Part shown: piece after piece, positions 5,987 through 13,772 of the stretch
Layout: each line of letters begins with the position of its first letter
How positions within the stretch are numbered: position 1 is the first letter of the stretch
Source of the DNA: Spirochaeta sp.
GTDB taxonomy: Bacteria > Spirochaetota > Spirochaetia > DSM-27196 > SLAA01
Length of the DNA: 19,741 nt
Assembly: GCA_020201015.1 (NCBI GenBank)
Contig: JAIVHN010000021.1
Location: 1-19,741, forward strand
Direction: 5' to 3'
Notes under the pieces: model-generated
Database searches by the model: none
What the model saw: only the letters and a program-made list of their open reading frames with translations
Told to the model about the DNA's origin: nothing
Made by a program: the position numbers and the translations under genes

Positions 5987-6776
5987 ATGCTGTCCTGGAG
6001 ATACATTCTCGCAAAAACACTGCGGTTCTTTGTGACCGTCTTCCTCATAGTCAGCTTTGTCTTTGTACTCGTGCGGATTATACCTGGTGATCCTGCAACG
6101 GTCATTGCCGGACCGGAGGCGGGTGCAGCAGACGTGGCGCTCATTCGGGCACGCCTGGGAACCGACCGGCCTCTTGTGTTCCAGTACGGTGCATGGAGCT
6201 GCGTTGGGAATTCCTGCTGGTGTAAAAAAGGGCAGCTCGCTGGATCTTCTGCTTGCAGGGCCTTCGCACCTGCTTCTGGCTGTTCCGGAGTTCTGGCTGG
6301 GGATTCTCCTTTTGCTGGCTTTCTCGGTGCATTTTGGTGCATTCCCACTCTTTGGGTATGAGGGGTGGAGATCGTTGGTATTGCCGACAGCTGCCTTGGC
6401 TCTGGGTCGTGGGGCGGTGCTTGCTCGGTATATCCGCAGCTCTCTTAGTGTCGAGTTGCAACGCGAGTACGTAACGGCAGCCCGGGTGCGAGGGCTGTCA
6501 CCAACGCGCGTTGTTCTCCTTCACGCCGCGCCAAACGCTTTGTTACCCGTGATTACCATTGCGGCAATCCAACTTGGGTACTTGATTGGTGGGGTAGTCA
6601 TTATTGAGAATGTGTTCTCACTTCCCGGTATAGGGAGACTTCTTCTTTCTGCAATCTTTAGGCGAGACTACCCGGTTATTCAGGCTGCCGTTATGCTCAG
6701 CGCGTTTGCATTTTCATTGGCGAATTTTGTTGCCGATCTCCTGTACGGGTTGGCCGACCCGCGGTTGCGCGGCTGA
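5987..6776 (+). pseudogene. Peptide/nickel-type ABC permease (DppB-like), internally deleted
   Basis: Frame 1 starts at ATG 5987 with the usual first membrane segment (FFVTVFLIVSFVFVLVRIIPGDPA), then LGTDRPLVFQYG. At about 6188-6201 the coding sequence jumps to another frame, continuing ALGIPAGV, further membrane segments, the EAA loop region (AARVRGLSPTRVVLLHAAPNALLPV) and the end ADLLYGLADPRLRG at 6776. DppB-family proteins have several tens of residues between the QYG and IPAG blocks, covering the periplasmic loop and much of the second helix; these are missing. The lesion is thus a deletion whose length is not a multiple of three, not a simple 1-base shift. The product cannot be a working permease. 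The downstream ATPase starts one base after the TGA, so operon structure is intact. Confidence 0.85.
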
Positions 6777-6777
6777 C

Positions 6778-7809
6778 ATGGCGGAGGTAGCGGTTACGAA
6801 TACTGCACAAAAGAAAGATAACGGATTTGTTCTCAAGGTCGAGAACCTTGAAGTAACGTATCCGGGCGCAGCGGTAGTACGCAATGTATCGTTCTCGTTG
6901 AGCCGAGGTGAGGCGTTGGCCATTGTAGGCGAGTCCGGAGCGGGAAAGACGCAAACACTCTACGCTGTGCTGGGTCTACATTCCCCTGAAGCGGTCTATA
7001 AGGGTCGGGTATTTCTTGCTGGGCGTAACATGACCTTGCTGCCGGATGCCGAAGCGGCGCGTGTGCGCGGACGCGATGTAGGGATGGTTTTTCAGAACCC
7101 AGGCCCATATCTGAATCCAGCGCGGCGAATCGGATCGCAAATTGGTGAGACCGTCCGCGTACACACCGGTTTATCTCGCGAGGCTGTCAAACGACGTGTT
7201 CGTGAGGTTCTTGAGCAGGTCGAGCTTGCACCTGACACCGCGCGTCGCTTTCCTCATCAGTTATCCGGTGGAATGCAACAACGTGCCATGATTGCGATGG
7301 CGGTATCTTGCGGGCCTGAGCTTCTGCTCATGGACGAACCTACAAGCGCTCTGGACGCACCAATTCGGCGGCGCCACATTGAGCTCATTGCCGAACTGCG
7401 GCGCGAAATGGGGCTTTCGGTTGTGGTTGTGACTCATGATATCGAGGTTGTGCGCGATATCGCCGACCGGGTTGCTGTTCTGTATTGTGGCCGCATTATT
7501 GAAGAAGGCGCTGCCTCCTCGGTCTTGGAACGGCCTCGGCATCCGTATACCGAGTTGCTGCTGAGCTCCGCACCGTCGGTTCACAAGCGGGGCCAGCGGC
7601 TGCTTGCTATTGGCGGTGATATGCCGCGGCCTGGGAATGTTCCGGCCGGATGTAGTTTTCACCCGCGGTGCCCGTTGGCCGAAGAGCTATGTCGTAGTAA
7701 CGAACCCTCACTGACTGGTACGACGCACCGGGCTGCATGTTACTTCTCCGACAAACTTCCCCTGGGAGAGCGGGAAGTCCCAGGCAACAGTACCGGACGG
7801 AATGCATGA
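6778..7809 (+). CDS. Oligopeptide/dipeptide ABC transporter ATPase (DppD-like), intact
   Basis: A 343-residue nucleotide-binding subunit of a peptide/nickel-class importer. Walker A GESGAGKT, Q-loop VFQNPGPYLNP, signature LSGGMQQR, Walker B LLLMDEPTSALD, H-loop VVTHD, and the C-terminal oligopeptide-transporter block with GCSFHPRCP (cysteines as in DppD/OppD, where related proteins may hold an Fe-S cluster). All motifs are complete. The start at 6778 is chosen because it follows the permease stop (TGA 6774-6776) directly and conserved sequence begins about 18 residues later; there is no strong ribosome binding site, so translational coupling to the permease is likely. Its stop overlaps the next ATPase start (ATGA). 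With its partner permease and partner ATPase broken, its product probably has no working complex. Confidence 0.93.
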   Translation: MAEVAVTNTAQKKDNGFVLKVENLEVTYPGAAVVRNVSFSLSRGEALAIVGESGAGKTQTLYAVLGLHSPEAVYKGRVFLAGRNMTLLPDAEAARVRGRDVGMVFQNPGPYLNPARRIGSQIGETVRVHTGLSREAVKRRVREVLEQVELAPDTARRFPHQLSGGMQQRAMIAMAVSCGPELLLMDEPTSALDAPIRRRHIELIAELRREMGLSVVVVTHDIEVVRDIADRVAVLYCGRIIEEGAASSVLERPRHPYTELLLSSAPSVHKRGQRLLAIGGDMPRPGNVPAGCSFHPRCPLAEELCRSNEPSLTGTTHRAACYFSDKLPLGEREVPGNSTGRNA

Positions 7810-8514
7810 CTCACGCTTCAGGTCCTACGACTATTCTTGCGGCTCAGGATGTTACTCACTACTACGCGGCCGGACTTGTGCGGTCGCGGCGTGCGGTGCC
7901 TGCGCTTAATTCAATTAACCTGCAGGTATATGACGGTGAGATTCTGGGCTTAGTTGGTGAGTCGGGGAGCGGTAAAACAACCTTGGCACAAATTCTCGTA
8001 GGGCTGATCCGGCCCAGCCGGGGCGTGGTCCTGCTCAATGGAACTCCTATTCTCACTGAACCCGTACCTCAGCATAGAGACCAGCATGTCCGAGGCACTT
8101 GCCTCGGCCGGAGTTCCCCGATTGCACCGGAAGGCGCAGGCTGAGCGATTGCTGGCTTCGGTAGGACTGGAGAAGGATGTTCTGACGCGTCGGCCAGCAG
8201 CTTTTTCTGGAGGACAAAAGCAACGAATTGTGGTGGCTCGCGCCTTGGCTGTCTCGCCGCGCATACTCATCTTAGATGAGCCGACCGCGAGCTTGGACCT
8301 TTCGGTACAGGCCGGAATACTCAACCTGCTCCTCGACCTTCGACGCTTATATGGGTTATCCTACCTATTGATATCCCATGATCTTGATGTAGTGGGTTAC
8401 ATGAGCGACCGCATTGGCGTACTGCGCCGGGGGCGACTCATCGAATGCGCCGAGGCCGAGCATTTTCTATCCGGACCTGAACGCCCGTACAGTCGGGAGT
8501 TGCTTGGACTCTGA
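7806..8514 (+). pseudogene. Second oligopeptide ABC transporter ATPase (DppF-like), internally deleted
   Basis: The start overlaps the previous stop as ATGA. Frame 1 reads an OppF/DppF-type beginning (VTHYYAAGLVRSRRAVPALNSINLQV), Walker A GESGSGKTT and GVVLLNGTPIL. At about 8040-8055 the reading switches frame to SLNPYLSIETSMSEALA, then the signature FSGGQKQR, Walker B ILILDEPTASLD and H-loop LISHD, ending RPYSRELLGL at 8514. The stretch between LLNG and SLNP, which in the family holds the Q-loop (typically VFQDP), is absent, so about 20-30 residues have been lost in a length that is not a multiple of three. Without the Q-loop the subunit would not couple ATP hydrolysis to transport even if the frame were restored. 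Confidence 0.85.
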
Positions 8515-8551
8515 GGCCTTCGTCTCCGGCGCGCAACATAAGGAGTTCAGT

Positions 8552-9935
8552 ATGGCCAGGTTCTTTAGAGGCCTTTGTGCCTTCGTTGTTCTGCTGATCC
8601 TAGCAGTGGCACTATCTGCGTGTGCCGCGGGGGAACGGTCCCCCGGCTTACGGGTTGCTGTCTCGGGCAATCCGGACACCCTTGATCCTCACGAAACCTC
8701 CGGCACTCTTACCTTTCAGGTGACACGAAGCTTATACGACACCTTGCTTGAACCAAACCGTGAGGGCGTTATTGTGCCAGCACTTGCAGAGAGCTATGAG
8801 GTTTCCGATGATGGATTGCAGTGGCGCTTTTATTTGCGTGAAGGTGTAGTGTTTCATGACGGCATTGCTCTTAGTTCTGCGGATGTTATTGCCAGTCTCG
8901 AACGCCTGCTTGATCCGGATTTTGCGTCCCCAAAGGCCGATGAGTTTCGCGTAATTGAGGATCTCGCCGCGCCTGACGCGTCAACGGTAGTGGTCACCTT
9001 GCGTGAACCCTACGCCCCCTTTGCTGCTTCACTCGCCTCAGGCTGGGCGGCCATTCTCCCAGCCCAGCGCATTGCAGAAAACCACAACTTTAGCACTCGC
9101 CCAATTGGTACCGGTCCATTTGAGTTCATCGAATGGGTTTCGGATAGCCACCTCAGCATGACTCGTAATAAAGACTACTGGATGCCCGGGCGGCCCACTG
9201 TTAACCAACTGCGTTTTAACATCATCACTGAGATGCCGGTCCAGGAGCAGGGCTTACTTACCGAACGGCTCGACGTTATCGACATGGTTGGCGAGACAAA
9301 TTTGAGCCGAATCCAAGAAGCTTCCGGTGTCGATGTACTGACCGAGTTGAGTTCTTTGGTCATGGTGCTCTCAATCAACAATTCACGCGAGCCTTTTAAC
9401 GACCCTCTGGTGCGACGAGCCGCAACTCATGCTATTAACAAACAGGCGGTGCTGGACATTGCCTATGCCGGAGGCCACCCCGTTACAACCTTTATGGACT
9501 ATGGGGATCCTTTCTACGCTGGCCCTGAGGAACCTTATCCCTATGATCCCGCACGAGCCAGGGAGCTGCTCGACGAGGCCGGATACAACGGTGAGTATAC
9601 TCCGGTCATTGCAGCCCCGCAAAACTATGAACCGCATGTAAAAGCCGCTGAGATGTACCAGGAGATGCTTGGCGATGTCGGCATAGATGTTGAGCTGCAG
9701 CTGGTGGAGTGGAGCACCTGGTTGTCCGATGTGTTTTTTGGAGGCGACTACGACCTCACCGTCATTGGACACACCGGGAAACTGGATCCGGATGCCCGAT
9801 TCGCGGAGTACGTAGGCGAAGGAAACTACGTTTCTTATGAAAACCCAGATGTACAAGCTCTTATGGCCGAAGGGCGCCATGGATACCAAGCTTGACACCT
9901 ATGATTTCCGCTGGGTTGAGTTGACCTTGGAGTAA
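8552..9935 (+). pseudogene. Peptide-binding lipoprotein (SBP family 5), internally deleted near the C-terminus
   Basis: Starts at ATG 8552 with AAGGAG 6-7 bases upstream. A hydrophobic signal peptide ends in the lipobox ALSAC, so the mature protein would be lipid-anchored. The family 5 pattern is clear: SGNPDTLDPHETSG, SLYDTLLE, LAESYEVSDDGLQWRFYLREGVVFHDG, PIGTGPFEF, ATHAINKQAVLDIAY. The frame runs to EGRHGYQA and stops at 9895. A different frame then reads MDTKLDTYDFRWVELTLE and stops at 9935, which is the usual C-terminal end of these proteins. Roughly 40 residues normally between these blocks are missing, with the junction at about 9870-9885. The truncated chain would keep most of both lobes but lose the last strands. 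The second permease starts 5 bp later. Confidence 0.83.
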
Positions 9936-9940
9936 GCTGC

Positions 9941-10753
9941 GTGGGACAACCCTTAGCGCATGTTCGTGATTGTGTAGGCCTCTTGCTGGTGGGGTTGGCT
10001 TTGATGGCCGCCCTAGGTGCGCCGCTACTGACTTCCGTGTCTCCAACTGCGCAACAATTGGACGCGCGTTTTGAGGTGCCGGGTACCAGTGGTAGTCCCT
10101 TGGGTACAGATGATCTCGGACGCGATCTGTTTTCGCGCCTGCTTCATGGGGCCCGCGTAAGTTTGGGAGTGGCTGCCTTTGCGGTACTTCCGGCTTTACT
10201 GCTGGGAACTGCGCTTGGCTTGACGGCTGCTTTTGGTAGCCGTCTGCGGGAAGAAATGCTCCTTCTTCCGGCCGACGCGGTACTCTCCTTCCCGACGGTT
10301 TTGTTGGCGGTGGCGGTGGTAGCGGTGTTCTCGTACGGCATGTTTTCGGTGACGCTTTCCATTGCTATAGTTTTCACGCCTGTTTATGTGCGACTGGTGC
10401 GGGCCGAGGCTCGTGCGCTCCGTGAAACCGAGTACTTCCAGAGTAGTCGCGCGCTTGGGAGCCCGTGGCGCCGTACCCTTGTGCTGCATGTTGTGCCAGC
10501 TTTGGGGCCACGCCTGGTTGTGCAGACGGCTGTGCTGTTTGCGCTCGCAATCGTAATAGAGAGTTCGTTATCGTATCTGGGATTGGGAATTCAGCCACCA
10601 CAGCCTAGCTGGGGGCTTATCCTGCGCGATGCGCGGAACTACATGACTGTTGCCCCGTGGCTCTCCATTTTCCCGGGCTTAGCCATTGCTGGCTCGGTGC
10701 TTGGCTTTAATCTGCTTGCTGATTCGATATCGGATCGTTGGTCACGACGTTGA
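9941..10753 (+). CDS. Peptide/nickel-type ABC permease (DppC-like), intact
   Basis: A 270-residue inner-membrane permease. It starts at GTG 9941, eight bases after GGAG, just beyond the binding-protein stop. The N-terminal helix (LLLVGLALMAALGAPLL) is followed by the DppC motif HPLGTDDLGRD-like GTDDLGRDLFSRLLHGARVSL, then further membrane segments, the cytoplasmic EAA loop (REFEYFQSSRALG-like region, here ALRETEYFQSSRALGSP) and the family ending ESSLSYLGLGIQPPQPSWGLIL. Length and motifs are complete. It would pair with the broken permease at 5987. Substrate cannot be told; the class covers oligopeptides, dipeptides, nickel and some sugars. Its last 47 bases overlap the end of the convergent phospholipase-like gene. 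Confidence 0.92.
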   Translation: MGQPLAHVRDCVGLLLVGLALMAALGAPLLTSVSPTAQQLDARFEVPGTSGSPLGTDDLGRDLFSRLLHGARVSLGVAAFAVLPALLLGTALGLTAAFGSRLREEMLLLPADAVLSFPTVLLAVAVVAVFSYGMFSVTLSIAIVFTPVYVRLVRAEARALRETEYFQSSRALGSPWRRTLVLHVVPALGPRLVVQTAVLFALAIVIESSLSYLGLGIQPPQPSWGLILRDARNYMTVAPWLSIFPGLAIAGSVLGFNLLADSISDRWSRR

Positions 10754-11798
10754 TGTAGCTTTCGAGCTGTTCCATGAGGGGTAGTGGTTCACTGAAAAGT
10801 TTGGGGCAGGGACGTGTGCCGGGCTGGCCATCCGAGAGATTCATGTCACCAATGAGCTCAGATAAGGTTGTAGCGGTACGTACCGCGTCAGGGATCTGAT
10901 GAGTTGTTTCTGCGTGTTGCTCACTCAGGGCAGAGGCCAAGAAGCTAGTTGCCGGGAGTGCGGCCGCTACTGCGTTATCTAGTAGTTCCCATAGGGTGGA
11001 GGTGTACCATGGTTCGGAGAAACATGGGTGTAACCACGGCCGGCGTGACTCGTTGGCAGGATCAAGCTCGGCGGGCGGCTGTGCGGGATGAAGCAAGGCT
11101 GAGCGTCTCAGCTCGGTTGGCGACATGTTCGGCGGGTGCTGTGGCTCCTCGGCCAGATACTGCTCAAGCGTACGGTTCGTGTACAGATAAAATCCACGAG
11201 CGTCGAGGTAGGCATGCTCTATGCGCGTGTGGAGCTTTTCATCCTTGGACGCACGGGGCACGGCCTGTTTGAGCCCATAGGCCAGCAACTCTACAAGCTC
11301 GGTAGGAATATGTTCGCCCACATCAACTCGCGAGAAGAAATCGTAACTTTCAAAGCCGCAGTTGCGAAATCGACGTAAAATTACTACATCGATCAGACGC
11401 TCAAAATATGCGTGTGCGCCTCTCCACCGTAGGGTTTCCTCTCGTCTTGGGTCAAACCATCCGGCAAAGAAGTTTATATAGGGGTGAATGGCGCGATCAA
11501 GGAACACATGAGTGACAAATCCAAAGAGGTAGGCGGCAAGATTTGTGTTTGGGCATCTCTGTTCAAGCATATATCTCGCCATAGCGCCGGAAGCTGTTCC
11601 ATACCCATGACGGTGTAGCCGTGCGCCATACTCGAGCCCGGATGGTTTGCGACGACGGTTATGATAAAACATGTCGGGTCCCTGAGCGCCCAGGGTAAAA
11701 AAGTGGTAACTTTCGTTAGTTATGCTTGGTTGGAGGTTGTTAGGGAGCGAGTTACGTACCTGCTCAGCAAAAATCAGGTGGGCTACATGGGACGGCAT
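10707..11798 (-). CDS. Zinc-dependent phospholipase C-like protein
   Basis: A 363-residue protein that opens MPSHVAHLIFAEQV, the common beginning of the bacterial zinc-dependent phospholipase C-like family (PF00882). Conserved His and Asp groups are visible: FFTLGAQGPDMFYHNRR, LHRHGYGTASGAMARYML and AAYLFGFVTHVFLDRAIHPYINF, which would supply the zinc ligands. There is no obvious signal peptide, so it may be cytoplasmic, unlike the secreted clostridial toxins. The C-terminal third (from about residue 230) is polar and poorly recognisable. Its enzymatic activity in this form of the family is not established. The gene ends inside the 3' end of the converging permease. The region between it and the TPR gene (11799-11936) is divergent; I see no convincing promoter in it. 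Confidence 0.82.
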   Translation of the reverse strand: MPSHVAHLIFAEQVRNSLPNNLQPSITNESYHFFTLGAQGPDMFYHNRRRKPSGLEYGARLHRHGYGTASGAMARYMLEQRCPNTNLAAYLFGFVTHVFLDRAIHPYINFFAGWFDPRREETLRWRGAHAYFERLIDVVILRRFRNCGFESYDFFSRVDVGEHIPTELVELLAYGLKQAVPRASKDEKLHTRIEHAYLDARGFYLYTNRTLEQYLAEEPQHPPNMSPTELRRSALLHPAQPPAELDPANESRRPWLHPCFSEPWYTSTLWELLDNAVAAALPATSFLASALSEQHAETTHQIPDAVRTATTLSELIGDMNLSDGQPGTRPCPKLFSEPLPLMEQLESYINVVTNDPISNQQAD

Positions 11799-11936
11799 TA
11801 CCCGTGAAGGTTAGCATATGCACCTGAATGCAGACAAGCCAGCGGTTTGCGCAGGGCTGCTTTGCCGTCGGCGGCAGAGTGGCCTTTACCTGGGGCGAAG
11901 ATCGTACTACTTTAAGAGGGACATAAAGGGGGAATT

Positions 11937-12524
11937 ATGCCAAAACTAACAACGAAACAGCGCAAGCGCTCGGTTTTTCTGGCCTTTTCTCTGGCGTTTG
12001 TACTGCTGGGGGCACCATCTCTTTTGGCGGACGAGTTTGAAGAACAGGTTGAGTTCGCCGAGGAAGCGTACGAAGATGGGCGACTGGTCGAAGCCTATGA
12101 AGCATACTCTCGTGCGGTGGAGCTTGAGCCGGACATGGAGGAGTTGGTGTATAACCGAGGTGTGGTTGCCTACGACCTGGAGCGGTTTGAAGAGGCCATC
12201 AACGACTTCTCCAAAACTCTTGACCTGAATGCAGACCATTTTGGGGCACTGTACAACCGTGCAAACGCATATTTTCTGCGTGAAGAGTTCGAGGCAGCAG
12301 AGGCAGATTTTTCCCGGGCGGTTGAGTTAGATGCCGACGACGTGTCGGCCCGCTACAACCTTGCAACAACCTTGTATCGACTGGAACGGCATCGAGAGGC
12401 GGTAGCTGAGTTTCAGGCGGTGCTTGAACTCGACTCGGAAATGGCTGAAGCACATTACAATATCGCGCTGGCCCATATTCGCCTCGCCGAGGAACTTGGG
12501 ATAGAGCTGCCGGACGAAAACTGA
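11937..12524 (+). CDS. Exported TPR-repeat protein
   Basis: A 195-residue protein. Residues 1-31 form a signal peptide (basic start, hydrophobic SVFLAFSLAFVLLGAPSLLA, AXA-like end SLLAD), so it is probably periplasmic. The rest is about four tetratricopeptide repeats of 34 residues, with the typical pattern A-x3-A-Y and -EL-x-P/D-x: for example EAYEAYSRAVELEPDMEELVYNRGV and EAAEADFSRAVELDADDVSARYNLA. Such arrays bind other proteins and have no catalytic role. A strong ribosome binding site (AAAGGGGGA) sits just before the ATG. It is followed after 15 bp by acetate kinase and may be co-transcribed with it, which says little about its job. Confidence 0.88.
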   Translation: MPKLTTKQRKRSVFLAFSLAFVLLGAPSLLADEFEEQVEFAEEAYEDGRLVEAYEAYSRAVELEPDMEELVYNRGVVAYDLERFEEAINDFSKTLDLNADHFGALYNRANAYFLREEFEAAEADFSRAVELDADDVSARYNLATTLYRLERHREAVAEFQAVLELDSEMAEAHYNIALAHIRLAEELGIELPDEN

Positions 12525-12539
12525 GTTAGGAGTAACGCT

Positions 12540-13772
12540 ATGAGACAACAACAAAGGGGAGCATCGATCCTTGTGATCAATTGCGGAAGCTCATCCCTCA
12601 AATATGAGGTCTATGATATGCCAAGCCGAGACAGTCTTGCTCGCGGAGGCATTGAGCGAATTGGGGAGAAGAACGGCAAGATTACTCAAGTTAGCATCAA
12701 TGGGAAGTATTCGAGTGACGAAAGTATTCCTGACCACGAGCGCGCTATGGAGCTCATGGTAGCCGCGTTACTTGATGAGCATAACGGCGTGGTAGACAGC
12801 ATAGACGAGATAAAAGGTGTCGGACACCGGGTAGTCCACGGTGGGGAGAACTACTCCGAGTCGGTGATCATAGACAACGAGGTTATTGCCGCAATTGAGA
12901 AAAACATTGAGCTTGCTCCGCTGCACAACCCGGTCAACCTCACCGGAATTCAGGGTGCACAGCATTTGCTTCCACAGGTGCCACAGGTTGCGGTCTTTGA
13001 TACAGCCTTTCATCAGACGCTAACGCCCGCCGCTTACCTCTACGGCTTGCCACGTGAGCTGTATGATACGTACAAAATTCGTCGGTATGGATTTCACGGA
13101 ACGAGCCATCGCTACGTTGCATCGCAAGCGGTCAAGTATTTGAAACGCTCCTCGGACAACACCAACGTCATTAGTTGCCACCTTGGTAACGGCGCCTCAA
13201 TCACTGCTATTCGCAACGGCCGCTCTATAGACACCTCCATGGGCTTTACTCCCTTGGAGGGCTTGATGATGGGAACGCGTAGCGGCGATATCGACCCCGC
13301 AATTATTTTCTTTCTGCTCGAGCGCGGTTATACCGCGGAGCAGCTGAACGACATGCTGAATAAGCAAAGCGGTCTGCTCGGTTTGTCGGGTATTTCCAAC
13401 GATCTCCGTGATCTCGAAGATGCCGCCGAGCGGGGTGACAGGAACGCTCTGGAGGCGCTTGACGTATACGCATACCGAATCCGCAAGTTCATTGGCGCCT
13501 ATGCCGCCAATATTGTAAAGGTAGATATTCTGGTTTTTACCGGAGGTATAGGCCAGTACGGAGCTCGTATGCGAGAGCGAATTTGCAACCGTCTTGAAAA
13601 CTTGGGAATTGTCATGGATTATCGCAAGAACCTTGAAAACGGGCCACGAGAAGGGTTAATCTCCATGGACTACTCGCCTACGGCGATAATCGTTGAACCA
13701 ACCAATGAAGAGTTACAGATTGCAATCGACACCTATGAACTCATCACACCACCCGGTCATAGGACCTCTTAG
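12540..13772 (+). CDS. ackA: Acetate kinase
   Basis: A 410-residue cytoplasmic enzyme converting acetyl phosphate + ADP to acetate + ATP, the ATP-yielding last step of acetate fermentation. ASKHA-fold motifs are complete: LVINCGSSSLKYEVYD (11-26), GHRVVHGG with substrate-binding R97, FDTAFH with D154, YGFHGTSH (H186, H190), CHLGNGAS (213-220), GTRSGDIDP with R247, the adenosine-binding FTGGIG, and PTNEEL near the end. Length equals the family norm. AGGAG lies seven bases before the ATG at 12540. No phosphotransacetylase gene is adjacent. Its 3' end overlaps the next gene by about 38 bp in another frame, suggesting co-transcription of 11937-15183. Confidence 0.97.
   Translation: MRQQQRGASILVINCGSSSLKYEVYDMPSRDSLARGGIERIGEKNGKITQVSINGKYSSDESIPDHERAMELMVAALLDEHNGVVDSIDEIKGVGHRVVHGGENYSESVIIDNEVIAAIEKNIELAPLHNPVNLTGIQGAQHLLPQVPQVAVFDTAFHQTLTPAAYLYGLPRELYDTYKIRRYGFHGTSHRYVASQAVKYLKRSSDNTNVISCHLGNGASITAIRNGRSIDTSMGFTPLEGLMMGTRSGDIDPAIIFFLLERGYTAEQLNDMLNKQSGLLGLSGISNDLRDLEDAAERGDRNALEALDVYAYRIRKFIGAYAANIVKVDILVFTGGIGQYGARMRERICNRLENLGIVMDYRKNLENGPREGLISMDYSPTAIIVEPTNEELQIAIDTYELITPPGHRTS

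Noticed and set aside
6188..9885. Programmed ribosomal frameshifting in the permease, ATPase and binding-protein genes
   Set aside because: No slippery heptamer is visible at the junctions, and conserved family segments are missing rather than merely out of frame.
11799..11936. Promoter for the TPR gene (TTTACC-17-TACTTT)
   Set aside because: Both hexamers match the consensus poorly; left uncalled.
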